13,993 bases of DNA from GCA-002726655 sp046582185 (GCA_046582185.1 JAYGEX010000029.1:1-13993), one strand, 5' to 3'; shown: positions 7,376 through 13,993, numbered from the stretch's first letter. Notes: generated by a model not told the origin, from the letters alone. Numbers and translations: made by a program.

Positions 7376-8395
7376 CTACTCCGGTATGTCGCCAAGTTGC
7401 ACCAATCGGCGACCAAAACTTTCCCCGGTAAACAAGCTAATGAATGCTTCCGGCATGTTCGCAATACCTTCACTAATATGTTCACGATATTGTAAATCGC
7501 CACTCACGATGTGATTGATCATCTCTTCTTTCGCTCGGGAGAAATCTCTGAAATCATCATAAACAACAAGACCTTCCATGCGTAATCGATGCGTAATAAA
7601 CGCCGAAGTATTATGAATACCAGGAACCTCTTCAGCCCGTTTATTGTAGTCTGCAACTTGCCCTGATACGACAATACGGCCACGCATTTTCATCCTTGGT
7701 ATCACCCGATCAATCATGGTATTTCCGACGTTATCAAACAATACGTCAATGCCGTCCGGACAGGCATCGTTGATGGCTGCATCGAGGTTTTCAACAGCTT
7801 TATAGTTGATCACTTCGTCAAAGCCACACGTCTCTTTTAACCAAGCACATTTTTCCTCGCTGCCAGCAATACCGGTGACATGGCATCCCTTTAACTTGGC
7901 CAATTGACCAGCGGTTGCGCCGACCGTACCGGCCGCTGACGTGACTAGCAGGGTTTCATTGTCCTTGAGCTGAGCAATGCGCTCCAGACCAAAAAAGGAT
8001 GTCATGCCTGGCACACCGAGCACGCCTATATGACAAGAGTAGGGAATACGCTGGTCAGTAAGTTTCAGCAAGCCACGGCCATCAGACACACCGTATTCAG
8101 TCCAGCCAAAGCCGCCGCCCACAACATCGCCAGCTATAAACTTCGGATGATGACTCTCCTCCACAATACCAACGGTTGCGCCGGAAATAACACTGCCCGG
8201 CTTCAGCGCTTGCGCGTAACCATCGCCGCCAGAAAGAATTGAACGCATACCCGGATCAACCGAAGCAATAAAATTCCTGACCAATACCTGCCCATCAGAT
8301 ATCGTCGGCACATCCCGAGTCTCGAGATTAAAATCTTCCTCTGAGGGCACGCCCTCAACAGGCCTTGCTAGGGTAATACAGCCGTACGTCGCCAC
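7376..8395 (-). CDS. NADP-dependent MDR oxidoreductase (prostaglandin/leukotriene reductase-like, zinc-independent)
   Basis: The 339-residue protein belongs to the medium-chain reductase branch that includes leukotriene B4 dehydrogenase and curcumin reductase, which reduce alpha,beta-unsaturated ketones or aldehydes with NADPH. Visible blocks are SVDPGMR (45-51), VPGMTSFFGLERI (128-140), the dinucleotide motif VTSAAGTVGATAGQLAKLKG (151-170) and GIAGSEEKCAWL (175-186), the usual NADP 2'-phosphate region. No catalytic or structural zinc cysteine pattern is seen, as expected. The start is GTG 8395 with AAGGAG about 8 bases upstream, a strong ribosome site. It is the first gene of the reductase, crotonase and acyl-CoA dehydrogenase operon, whose promoter should lie between 8396 and about 8480. 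Confidence 0.92.
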   Translation of the reverse strand: MATYGCITLARPVEGVPSEEDFNLETRDVPTISDGQVLVRNFIASVDPGMRSILSGGDGYAQALKPGSVISGATVGIVEESHHPKFIAGDVVGGGFGWTEYGVSDGRGLLKLTDQRIPYSCHIGVLGVPGMTSFFGLERIAQLKDNETLLVTSAAGTVGATAGQLAKLKGCHVTGIAGSEEKCAWLKETCGFDEVINYKAVENLDAAINDACPDGIDVLFDNVGNTMIDRVIPRMKMRGRIVVSGQVADYNKRAEEVPGIHNTSAFITHRLRMEGLVVYDDFRDFSRAKEEMINHIVSGDLQYREHISEGIANMPEAFISLFTGESFGRRLVQLGDIPE

Positions 8396-8648
8396 GATAA
8401 ACTCCTTAATAATGGTCCTTAATCTCAGCTATGCGCCACAATGGAGAGCTTGATATTAAGGAGCAGGATTATATGACTAAACCCTGCGAGTTTAGAAGTG
8501 CCTGTGCAGCCTTGGGGTCAACTTCTTTTTCTACGACCGTGCCTTTCTCGGCATCAACCAGAACTGAGACGTAAAGGCATTTAAGTCCTTTTGCAATCAG
8601 GTAAAAAGGCAGTCTAAAATAACCACTCCCCCAGCGATTGCCTTTCCG
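8396..8648. other. Divergent intergenic region containing a coding-like remnant
   Basis: This region separates the divergent reductase operon (-) and the acetyltransferase gene (+). On the minus strand an open frame from about 8640 down to TAA at 8469 reads with protein-like composition, including YFRLPFYLIAKGLKCLYV and a stretch VDAEKGTVVEKEVDPKAAQA. I find no ATG, GTG or TTG start for it. It may be the 3' remnant of a small gene whose front was replaced, or chance. I do not recognise the family. Confidence 0.3.
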
Positions 8649-9080
8649 ATGATTAAAATTTTAAGTTCTGCTGCAGTTCCTGAATTGCTGATTAAACAGT
8701 TTCGTGCGTGGTGCGAAACAGAGTGGGGAGAAATTGATCCGTTCGACGGCAATCATCCCGAGATCGTTGTACCCTCTCCCTTAATTGCGGTTGACGAAAA
8801 TACATCACTGTTAGGTGGGCTGGCTTTCTCGAGCTTCACAAACCCTAAATACATCGATATTGCTGTATGGATAAACGTGGTGTTTATTTCACAAGACCAT
8901 CGAAAGAAAGGCATCGCCTCTCAACTTATTCAAGCAGCGGAAGTAGACGCGCAGCGGCTGTCGATTCGCGAACTATTCGTGCTCACAGAATTCACCGATC
9001 TCTATGAGAAACTTGGTTGGCAGATTGTTGGTTTGGATAGCACGAAGAGAAACGAAACTATATTGAAACGAAGATTCTAA
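8649..9080 (+). CDS. GNAT-family N-acetyltransferase
   Basis: The product is a 143-residue acyltransferase of the GCN5-related fold. The acetyl-CoA pyrophosphate loop is visible as HRKKGIASQLI (84-94, the R/Q-x-x-G-x-A signature with Arg85, Gly88 and Ala90), preceded by the strand INVVFIS (75-81). A later block LYEKLGW (118-124) is the usual motif B region containing the Tyr used as a proton donor in many members. The length is typical for the family. ATG 8649 has no strong ribosome site. The acceptor substrate is unknown. It stands alone between a divergent operon and the convergent ATPase remnant (stops 40 bp apart). Confidence 0.85.
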   Translation: MIKILSSAAVPELLIKQFRAWCETEWGEIDPFDGNHPEIVVPSPLIAVDENTSLLGGLAFSSFTNPKYIDIAVWINVVFISQDHRKKGIASQLIQAAEVDAQRLSIRELFVLTEFTDLYEKLGWQIVGLDSTKRNETILKRRF

Positions 9081-9120
9081 CGATTCCGTTGACTGCCGAA
9101 TGTTACGGTCCAAAAATTGC

Positions 9121-9882
9121 TCATGCTAAATCTTCGTTCCAGTCGTCGCTGTTGAAATCTGTAATCCGATAGAATTCATCCAACGTTGACAGTCCCTGAG
9201 AAACCTTTCTGATAAGATTAAACTCAAGCGAAATGGTGCCGCCGGCATTGGCAGCGCGCCACAATTCTTCCTCGGAAGGTGAGCCTTTGAGTAGCTCGCG
9301 GGTTGCTCTGTCCAGCACCAGACTCTCGTAACATCCTACTCGACCCTTATAACCCTGTTTACATTGCTCACAACCCACTGCAGCCCGAAAATTCGAACCC
9401 AGCAAAGCCACGTCCAGCCCATTATGCTCTGTAACCCACTTAATCATACGCTGCTCATTCGCGCTGGGTTCCATCGTCTGGCTGCACTCCGAACACAGCC
9501 GCCTAGCAAGGCGTTGACTAAAAATAAATGTCGGCGGAAAGTCCGCAATGGAGATGTCCTTCGTCATTTGACGTAACCGTTGTAATGCATGATGGGCTTT
9601 TTTCGAATGCATTGACGTCAGCACAAGGTGATCTGACCGCGCCACTCGCGCGGCAAGATCTGCTGTGATTTCATCACGAATCTCTCCGATCATGAGCACA
9701 TCAGGGTCTGCCCTTAATGCCGCGTGTATAAGATCCTGCAGTAAAATTCCAGCCCTCGGGTTTGCACTCATTTGGCTAACACCTGGCACTTCGATCTCCA
9801 CCGGGTCTTCCGCAGAAACAATCTTCATATCGTCGCTGATCAATTGATTAATAGAGGAGTAAAAACTGCCGGTTTTGCCGCT
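9121..9882 (-). pseudogene. 3' remnant of a GspE/PilB-type secretion ATPase, cut at the Walker A motif by repeat copy 2
   Basis: The minus-strand frame encodes the C-terminal half of a type II secretion/type IV pilus assembly ATPase: the Asp box region AEDPVEIEVPG, Walker B with DPDVLMIGEIRDEIT, the His box TSMHSKKA, and the zinc-binding pair CSEC plus CEQC followed by GYKGRVGCYE. Translated further upstream, the frame still matches the Walker A end (S-G-K-T, then FYSSINQL) but immediately before this becomes repeat sequence (ITAAWL), so the GPTG of the P-loop and the whole N-terminal domain are missing. The residue after GKT is Gly instead of the usual Thr. Only non-canonical starts are available, so it is almost certainly non-functional. 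No other secretion genes are nearby, consistent with a displaced fragment. Confidence 0.85.
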
Positions 9883-10019
9883 GAGCCAAGCAGCCGTGAT
9901 CGGGTAAGAGAATTCCCTGTTGGCTAAAATTCAACGAAAGCACCAACCGTTTGGTTGATCTGGAACAATGTGTATACTTTGCTTTATATGGGAATCGTTG
10001 GTTTGTTTTTCTTATCTTC
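9882..10019 (+). repeat. Dispersed direct repeat, copy 2 (138 bp)
   Basis: This copy runs from tgagccaagcagccgtgatc to ttgtttttcttatcttc and is gap-free against copy 1 from 4737 to 4874, with about 5 substitutions by eye. It lacks the first 14 bases shared by copies 1 and 3; its left edge falls directly on the truncated GspE/PilB remnant. An inverted pair AGCCAAGCAG (9884-9893) and CTGTTGGCT (9917-9925) can form a 9-bp stem with one bulged G. A second hairpin is CAACC-GTTT-GGTTG (9944-9957), and CAACGA (9932-9937) can pair with TCGTTG (9995-10000). Its right edge falls directly on the truncated PDLQGVW-type gene. Confidence 0.92.
9951..9978 (+). promoter_or_regulatory. Possible outward promoter inside repeat copy 2
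   Basis: TTGGTT (9951-9956), 16 bases, then TATACT (9973-9978), reading toward the gene that starts at about 10041. The same elements are in copy 1. If active, the repeat supplies a promoter to whatever gene lies to its right. The -35 overlaps the CAACC/GGTTG hairpin, which could influence expression. This is inferred from sequence only. Confidence 0.35.
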
Positions 10020-10040
10020 ACGGCCGCGGAAAAGGTAACT

Positions 10041-10961
10041 ATGCCCCGCACCGAATTCGGTCAGCCGGATCTGCAAGGCGTATGGTTCTACGGAACCAGC
10101 ACACCCTTCCAGCGACCTGAAAAGCTGGGCATGAAGCAATCGTATACTGAAGATGAAGCTCTTGAGCTTTTGTTAGCTTTGGAGGAGAGCAACAAGGAGA
10201 AAGCAGAACCATTGAACGGTAGCAGAAGCGCTCCTTCGGCTGGGGTAGCCATCGCTCAGGGCGCGGACCACAACTTCGCCACCTCGCGCACCAATCCAGT
10301 AATGATTGATGGTCAATATCGCACTTCACAAATAATCAAACCAGACAATGGAAGATTCCCATTTAGAGATGGGGGTATGGACATGTTTCAGAAATGGCAG
10401 AGCCAGGGGCATGGCGCATTCGATGGGCCGGAAATAAGGCCAGCAAGCGAACGCTGTGCTGGACCTAATGGCGGTCCTATGGCGCCGATGGTAAGTTGGT
10501 TCTACAACGCGAATATGCAAATAGTCCAAACCGAGGACTATGTTATGTTGCTATCGGAAATGAATCACGATGCTCGTATCATTTCATTGTCAGGGCCCAT
10601 AGCTGACAATGCCCACGCTAAATGGATGGGCAATTCCTTCGGGCGCTGGGAGGGGGATGCCCTGATTGTAGAGACTACAGACTTCCGTCCAGAACAATCA
10701 TGGTTTGATTTTTATATGTCTGAACAGCTAAAAGTCACTGAGCGATTCGAACTGGTGAATACGGATGAAATTCGTTACAGCTATACTTTTACTGACCCTG
10801 AAATTTATACCGATCCGGTAACGATAGAGAAAAACATCACTCGAAGGCCCGATTCAGAGCAGATATTCGAGTATGCCTGTCACGAAGGAAATTATTCAAT
10901 GGCGTCCATACTAGCTGGCGCTCGTAGACTCGAAGCTGACAGGGCGGAATCCGGGAATTAG
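10041..10961 (+). CDS. 'PDLQGVW'-type protein of unknown function, signal peptide missing (5'-truncated by repeat copy 2)
   Basis: From ATG 10041 the frame gives 306 residues that match a family of exported proteins of unknown function common in Acidobacteria and marine gammaproteobacteria: TEFGQPDLQGVW near the N-terminus, TPFQRPEKLG, SERCAGPNGGPMAP, MQIVQTEDYVMLLSEMNHDARII, WMGNSFGRWEGDALIVETTDF, and a late ACHEGNYSM block. Relatives normally carry a signal peptide before the P-x-T-x-x-G-x-PDLQG block. Here that part is replaced by repeat sequence, although the codons TAAEKVT just before the ATG may be original. AAAGG lies 5 bases before ATG 10041. An in-frame TTG at 9951 would add a hydrophobic stretch (RWFVFLIF) encoded by the repeat, with acidic residues before it, unlike a normal signal peptide. 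The gene may be expressed in the cytoplasm or be a pseudogene. Confidence 0.75.
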   Translation: MPRTEFGQPDLQGVWFYGTSTPFQRPEKLGMKQSYTEDEALELLLALEESNKEKAEPLNGSRSAPSAGVAIAQGADHNFATSRTNPVMIDGQYRTSQIIKPDNGRFPFRDGGMDMFQKWQSQGHGAFDGPEIRPASERCAGPNGGPMAPMVSWFYNANMQIVQTEDYVMLLSEMNHDARIISLSGPIADNAHAKWMGNSFGRWEGDALIVETTDFRPEQSWFDFYMSEQLKVTERFELVNTDEIRYSYTFTDPEIYTDPVTIEKNITRRPDSEQIFEYACHEGNYSMASILAGARRLEADRAESGN

Positions 10962-11007
10962 CGCAGCAAAGAAGCTTCACAGAAGACCAACGGACTCTTT
11001 TTGCTCA

Positions 11008-12573
11008 CTAGTCGTTAACTTCTCCGAAGCCCTCGGGTGGTCTTCTATGCTTAGTCTTTTGCTCATACGCATAAGCCAACTCTATTAATAGCCCTTCCGC
11101 ATAGGGGCGGCCTACGAATTGAAGACCTGCAGGTAGTTTGTTTTGCCAAAAACCCATCGGTATTGTCACCGCCGGCAGACCCGCATCCGGCGTCAAACGC
11201 TGATTATTATCTCCTCGGTATTCTTCAGTGGCTAACTCAATATGAGCAGGGGGATTTGACCAAGTCGGAAAAATTAGGGCATCAACCTCAGCCGCATCCA
11301 TTGCCGCTATCGCATTGGCGAGTAGTTGATTGCGCTCTGGGTGATTGGGCCATGTAGGGCATGGGACTTCCCATTCATCAGGAATCACATCCAATGGATT
11401 CTGTGCATAGAAAGCAAACGAGGCCCGTGTTTCAGGAGCAATCTCTCCCGTTTCCAATACCTTGTTTACATCCAATAGAGGGGGATTTTCAAGAGACTTA
11501 AAATACTGGCCCACGTCATATCTGAACCTACCGCAGAATGGAATCTGATTGCTTAGTCCCTGGAAATCTTTAATCTCCAATGGATCAACAATGATGGCTC
11601 CTGCAGCAGCCAAGTCACTAATGGCTTGGAGAAAAATTGCTTTGATTTCTGGATCAGCATCTTCGTGGTCCACCAACGATCTAAATACTCCCAAACGCTT
11701 TCCTTCTAGGCCGTCGACATTCAGAAAATCTAGATAATTCTCTTCGCGCTTGTTAGGTACAGTCAAAGAGTCTGCCGGATCGAAGCCCGCAATCACGTTG
11801 AAGAGGCGCGCGCCATCCTCAACCGTTCGCGTCATTGGTCCAGCTATGTCTCTATCGAAAACCAGCGGTATTACACCATCGCGACTGGTCAAGCCTATGG
11901 TGGAACGGATGCCAAATAATGCTAGATGAGAAGAAGGCCCGCGAATTGAGTTGCCCGTATCACTCCCCATTCCCGCCACACCGAAACTGGCAGCCACTGA
12001 CGACGCCGTTCCTCCTGAAGAGCCCGCAGGAACGAAGTCGACATCGTAGGCATTTGCCGTGCGGCCATACGACGAAGAAACGGTCTCTCTTGGGCTAAAG
12101 GCCCATTCCGCCATATTAGTTTTAGCAAGCACGATTGCGCCCGCTTCGCGCAGTTTGCGAACCATAAACGCGTCATCGGGCGGAAAGCTATTTATCAGCG
12201 CGATAGACCCACCGGTTGTAACCATGTCATGCGTATCAAAATTGTCCTTGATAAGCAGTGGAGCACAAAATAGCTCGGGCATTGTCTCGTTTCTGCTCAC
12301 TGCCAAGTCGATTTCGTCAGCCTTTTCGAGTGCGTTGGGGTTAACTTGCGCAATAGCATTTATGTTGCGAGATTGGTCATAGGCCTCGATACGTTGTATG
12401 TATCCAGCCACGATTTCGTGACACGTGGAGTCTCCTTGCAAAATTGCAGACTGAATATCGGCTATCGACGCTTCAACGAAATTGAATGATGAATTCTGAG
12501 GGACAGTGCAAGCCGCCAGTGGCGCCAAAAGAAGCAGCCCTAGACACTGCGGGTTAATTTTCAACATAGTCAT
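11008..12573 (-). CDS. Amidase-signature family hydrolase, predicted lipoprotein
   Basis: The 521-residue product belongs to the amidase-signature family, which hydrolyses amide bonds with a Ser-cisSer-Lys triad. All three residues are visible: Lys109 in APLLIKDNFD, the cis-Ser Ser185 in PAGSSGG, and the nucleophile Ser209 in SDTGNSIRGP, with the 24-residue spacing seen in fatty-acid amide hydrolase. The N-terminus is a lipoprotein signal with lipobox LAAC (Cys22), so the enzyme should be anchored outside the inner membrane. The length is typical and the gene looks intact. ATG 12573 has only an AGAGAA stretch nearby; an ATG two codons later is an alternative. It is on the same strand as the M20 remnant but 280 bp apart. 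The substrate is unknown; peptide amides or aryl amides are possible. Confidence 0.93.
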   Translation of the reverse strand: MTMLKINPQCLGLLLLAPLAACTVPQNSSFNFVEASIADIQSAILQGDSTCHEIVAGYIQRIEAYDQSRNINAIAQVNPNALEKADEIDLAVSRNETMPELFCAPLLIKDNFDTHDMVTTGGSIALINSFPPDDAFMVRKLREAGAIVLAKTNMAEWAFSPRETVSSSYGRTANAYDVDFVPAGSSGGTASSVAASFGVAGMGSDTGNSIRGPSSHLALFGIRSTIGLTSRDGVIPLVFDRDIAGPMTRTVEDGARLFNVIAGFDPADSLTVPNKREENYLDFLNVDGLEGKRLGVFRSLVDHEDADPEIKAIFLQAISDLAAAGAIIVDPLEIKDFQGLSNQIPFCGRFRYDVGQYFKSLENPPLLDVNKVLETGEIAPETRASFAFYAQNPLDVIPDEWEVPCPTWPNHPERNQLLANAIAAMDAAEVDALIFPTWSNPPAHIELATEEYRGDNNQRLTPDAGLPAVTIPMGFWQNKLPAGLQFVGRPYAEGLLIELAYAYEQKTKHRRPPEGFGEVND

Positions 12574-12853
12574 TTTCTCTGTATTAACTTTTCACTTAAC
12601 AAATGGATCAGACTCGGCCAATAGTAAGCGCCTTTCGTAGCCTTATCATCGCTTAATTTAAGCAACCTTTGATTTCCAGAGAAAAATTAGATGCCGTGCT
12701 ATTCCGGGATGGTAAATGCATCTGAATGAAAATCCATAAGCTCACTACCTATTTCTTGGTATATTGATTGCGAGAATCGCGAGTAATGTGAAATATTTTA
12801 ATTTCATCATCTTCCCCCAAAAATTGAAAAAGTTAGTTAGGGCCATTGCGTTC
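12574..12853. other. AT-rich intergenic region between the amidase gene and the M20 remnant
   Basis: I see no gene here. It must contain the amidase promoter (minus strand), but I find no convincing -35/-10 pair. Two small palindromes are visible: GCGA-GAA-TCGC near 12770-12780, and GAAAT-6-ATTTC near 12790-12806, the latter lying just downstream of the M20 stop and possibly a weak AT-rich terminator-like hairpin. Confidence 0.4.
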
Positions 12854-13753
12854 CTACTGACTTAACTCTTTCGCCACACTGTACAGAAATTCGTAACCGC
12901 CATATAAAGACTCCTTCAGCAGCCTCTCGTCCTGGCCGTGTATGCGCATATCATTACGATCCACGAACAGACCCGACGTACCATAGGTAGGAATACCTGC
13001 GCGGCGCATGCGTGCACCATCGGTTGCACCCGTGGACATCGTCGGCATCACAGTGACTCCAGGCCACATTGCCTCGGTGACTGTTTCAACCGCCGCCATT
13101 ATTTCTTCCGACAGCGGAGAAGGGTCGGTAATGGAACCGCCGCCGCGGTACTCCACTAAGAGTTCTGGGTTATCGACAACTGTGATCAGCGTTTTCAAGA
13201 CATCCTGCGGATCGGAACCGGGCAGCATGCGCACGTTCACGTTCGCGACTGCAGTCTGCGGCAAGGCATTCGGCGCATGGCCTCCGCCTAACAGCGTTGC
13301 TACGGCTGTGGTACGCAGCTGAGCGTTGATTGCTGCTTCGGAGCTTAATCTATCTAGCGAGTCTTGCGGAATAGGTGATTCGAGTAGCGCACGAAAATCG
13401 GCGGCGCGCTCCCCGGTGTTGATCTCGGCCTGAGGCTGGAAGCTAACGCGCATTACATCGTTCAACTCCACAGGGAATTTAAAGTCGCGAATCTTCAGCA
13501 GTGCTTCGGCCAGATCATAGATGGCATTGTCATCTCTGGGTAGAGAGGAATGCCCGCCTGGATTCTTCGCTGTTACTCGAAATGTTGCATAGATTTTTTC
13601 GGCGATCTGGATGGTGTTCGCTAGTGGCTGACCATCTTGCAAAAGACCATATCCGCCTTCGTTGATTGCCAGCGCACCTTGTATCAATCCGGGGTGATTC
13701 TCCAAGAGCCAGCCGATACCGTTGCTGCCGCCACTCTCTTCATCCGAGGTTAG
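12854..13753 (-). pseudogene. 3' part of an M20-family metallopeptidase, N-terminal third lost
   Basis: The minus-strand frame encodes the C-terminal two thirds of a di-zinc M20 carboxypeptidase-like protein: TSDEESGGSNGIGWLLENH (with the catalytic and zinc-binding Glu pair), AINEGGYGLL, the dimerisation-domain block KNPGGHSSLPRDDNAIYDLA, GGGHAPNALPQTAVANVNVR, STGATDGARMR, and the final zinc His in RIHGQDERL. The N-terminal part with signal peptide and HxD zinc motif is absent. The homology stops at about 13753, where the sequence turns into the IS91-like transposase remnant reading the other way. The only in-frame candidate start is a TTG at 13705, which would drop the Glu pair, so the gene is broken. 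Intact relatives are about 450-480 residues and usually exported. Confidence 0.85.
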
Positions 13754-13872
13754 CCCGGGGACAGCTTCGGGTGATTGGTGACGTCACTGACCCCACGGTG
13801 ATTCAACGCATCCTAAATCATGTCGTGGCACAGCCACCACCGATTAGGGATACTAATCCCAGTGTTAAATAA
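13754..13872 (+). mobile_element. C-terminal remnant of an IS91-like (Y2, rolling-circle) transposase
   Basis: On the plus strand, from about 13756 to the TAA at 13870-13872, the frame reads RGQLRVIGDVTDP, then TVIQRILNHVVAQPPPIRD. This resembles the C-terminal tail of a class of IS91-type transposases: a CPRCGG-like zinc block, then 'LRVIA-x-I-x-DP-x-VI-x-x-IL-x-HL', ending in a Pro-rich stretch. Codons before 13756 in this frame are merely the complement of the M20 gene, so the transposase is cut exactly at the M20 junction (within the bases cccgggg at 13754-13760). Only about 39 residues remain, so the assignment is by motif memory and moderate. Confidence 0.5.
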
Positions 13873-13892
13873 TTCATCTCCAGGGGAAGAAA

Positions 13893-13918
13893 CACACCTG
13901 CCTGTTCATTGCGGTGTG
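13893..13918 (+). repeat. Hairpin downstream of the IS91-like remnant
   Basis: CACACC (13893-13898) and GGTGTG (13913-13918) are exact inverted repeats with a 14-base loop that includes GTTC (13904-13907). It lies 20 bases after the transposase stop and 9 bases before repeat copy 3. IS91-family ends carry such small hairpins near the replication origin end, and the family targets GAAC/GTTC or CAAG tetranucleotides; the link here is inference. It could equally be a terminator. Confidence 0.4.
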
Positions 13919-13927
13919 AGTGAAATC

Positions 13928-13993
13928 GCCTTGTATTGATGTGAGCCAAGCACCCTTGATCGGGTAAGAGAATTCCCTGTTGGCTAAAATTCA
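13928..13993 (+). repeat. Dispersed direct repeat, copy 3 (cut by the window end)
   Basis: The first 66 bases of the repeat are visible, beginning gccttgtattgatgtgagcc as in copy 1, with about two differences from it. The inverted pair AGCCAA (13944-13949) and TTGGCT (13980-13985) is kept. The left flank differs completely from that of copy 1, so position 13928 is close to a true left boundary. The right half lies beyond the window. Confidence 0.9.

Noticed and set aside
4723..10019. Repeat as an integron attC site with gene cassettes
   Set aside because: The TTGGCT/AGCCAA arms do not fit the GTTRRRY/RYYYAAC core, the segments are multi-gene with genes on both strands, and no integrase gene is visible.
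9951..10040. TTG 9951 as the native start of the PDLQGVW-type gene
   Set aside because: These codons are repeat sequence. Copy 1 has a stop (TGA) in the equivalent frame, and the peptide is acidic before its hydrophobic run, so it is not an original signal peptide.
13666..13755. Upstream part of the plus-strand frame containing the IS91-like tail
   Set aside because: It is the antisense of conserved M20 peptidase coding sequence (TSDEESGGSNG), so only the part from about 13756 is counted.
4723..13993. CRISPR array or tandem repeat
   Set aside because: Only three copies, 4-5 kb apart, each about 140-150 bp long, with no spacers or cas genes.
1..13993. tRNA, rRNA or riboswitch genes
   Set aside because: No stretch was seen with tRNA-like arms, rRNA conserved segments or a recognisable riboswitch core; inspection by eye only.

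Overview
The window looks like accessory, rearranged DNA from a heterotrophic, probably marine or aquatic gammaproteobacterium. This is an inference from gene content: a BCCT transporter, a secreted PQQ-type sugar dehydrogenase, an acyl-CoA dehydrogenase/crotonase set, a 'PDLQGVW'-type protein, WWN-ESGWG domains and GspE/PilB. Base composition looks moderate. I could run no database search, so family names rest on recognised motifs.

Layout. Positions 1-112 hold the 5' end of an IS3-type orfA (minus strand) and a candidate IS end. Positions 164-4237 are intact genes: a TauD/TfdA-type dioxygenase (-), a small 4-helix membrane protein (-), a secreted glucose/sorbosone-dehydrogenase-like protein (+) and a BCCT transporter (+). 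From about 4309 onward the DNA is a patchwork. A short, highly conserved direct repeat occurs three times in the same orientation: 4723-4874, 9882-10019, and 13928 to beyond the window end. The left edge of copy 1 abuts a 5'-truncated WWN-domain gene. The left edge of copy 2 abuts a GspE/PilB ATPase gene cut at its Walker A motif, and its right edge abuts a 'PDLQGVW' gene that has lost its signal peptide. Copy 3 lies about 55 bp beyond the 3' end of an IS91-like transposase remnant, which itself is joined to a decapitated M20 peptidase gene.

The segment between copies 1 and 2 carries a SnoaL-like gene (+), a tight three-gene minus-strand operon (NADP-dependent MDR reductase, crotonase, acyl-CoA dehydrogenase) that plausibly handles an unusual acyl-CoA substrate, a GNAT acetyltransferase (+) and the ATPase fragment. 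The segment between copies 2 and 3 carries the truncated PDLQGVW gene (+), an amidase-signature lipoprotein (-), the M20 remnant (-) and the IS91-like remnant (+).

The main candidate for something undescribed is the roughly 140-150 bp repeat. Copies 1 and 2 differ at only about 5 of 138 positions by eye although the repeat has no evident ORF. It has foldable inverted repeats and a possible outward promoter, and it sits at gene breakpoints. I suggest, as inference, that it is the end of a rolling-circle (IS91/ISCR-like) element, or a non-autonomous derivative, that mobilises adjacent DNA. A recombination scar or a repeat-induced assembly chimera must be excluded first.
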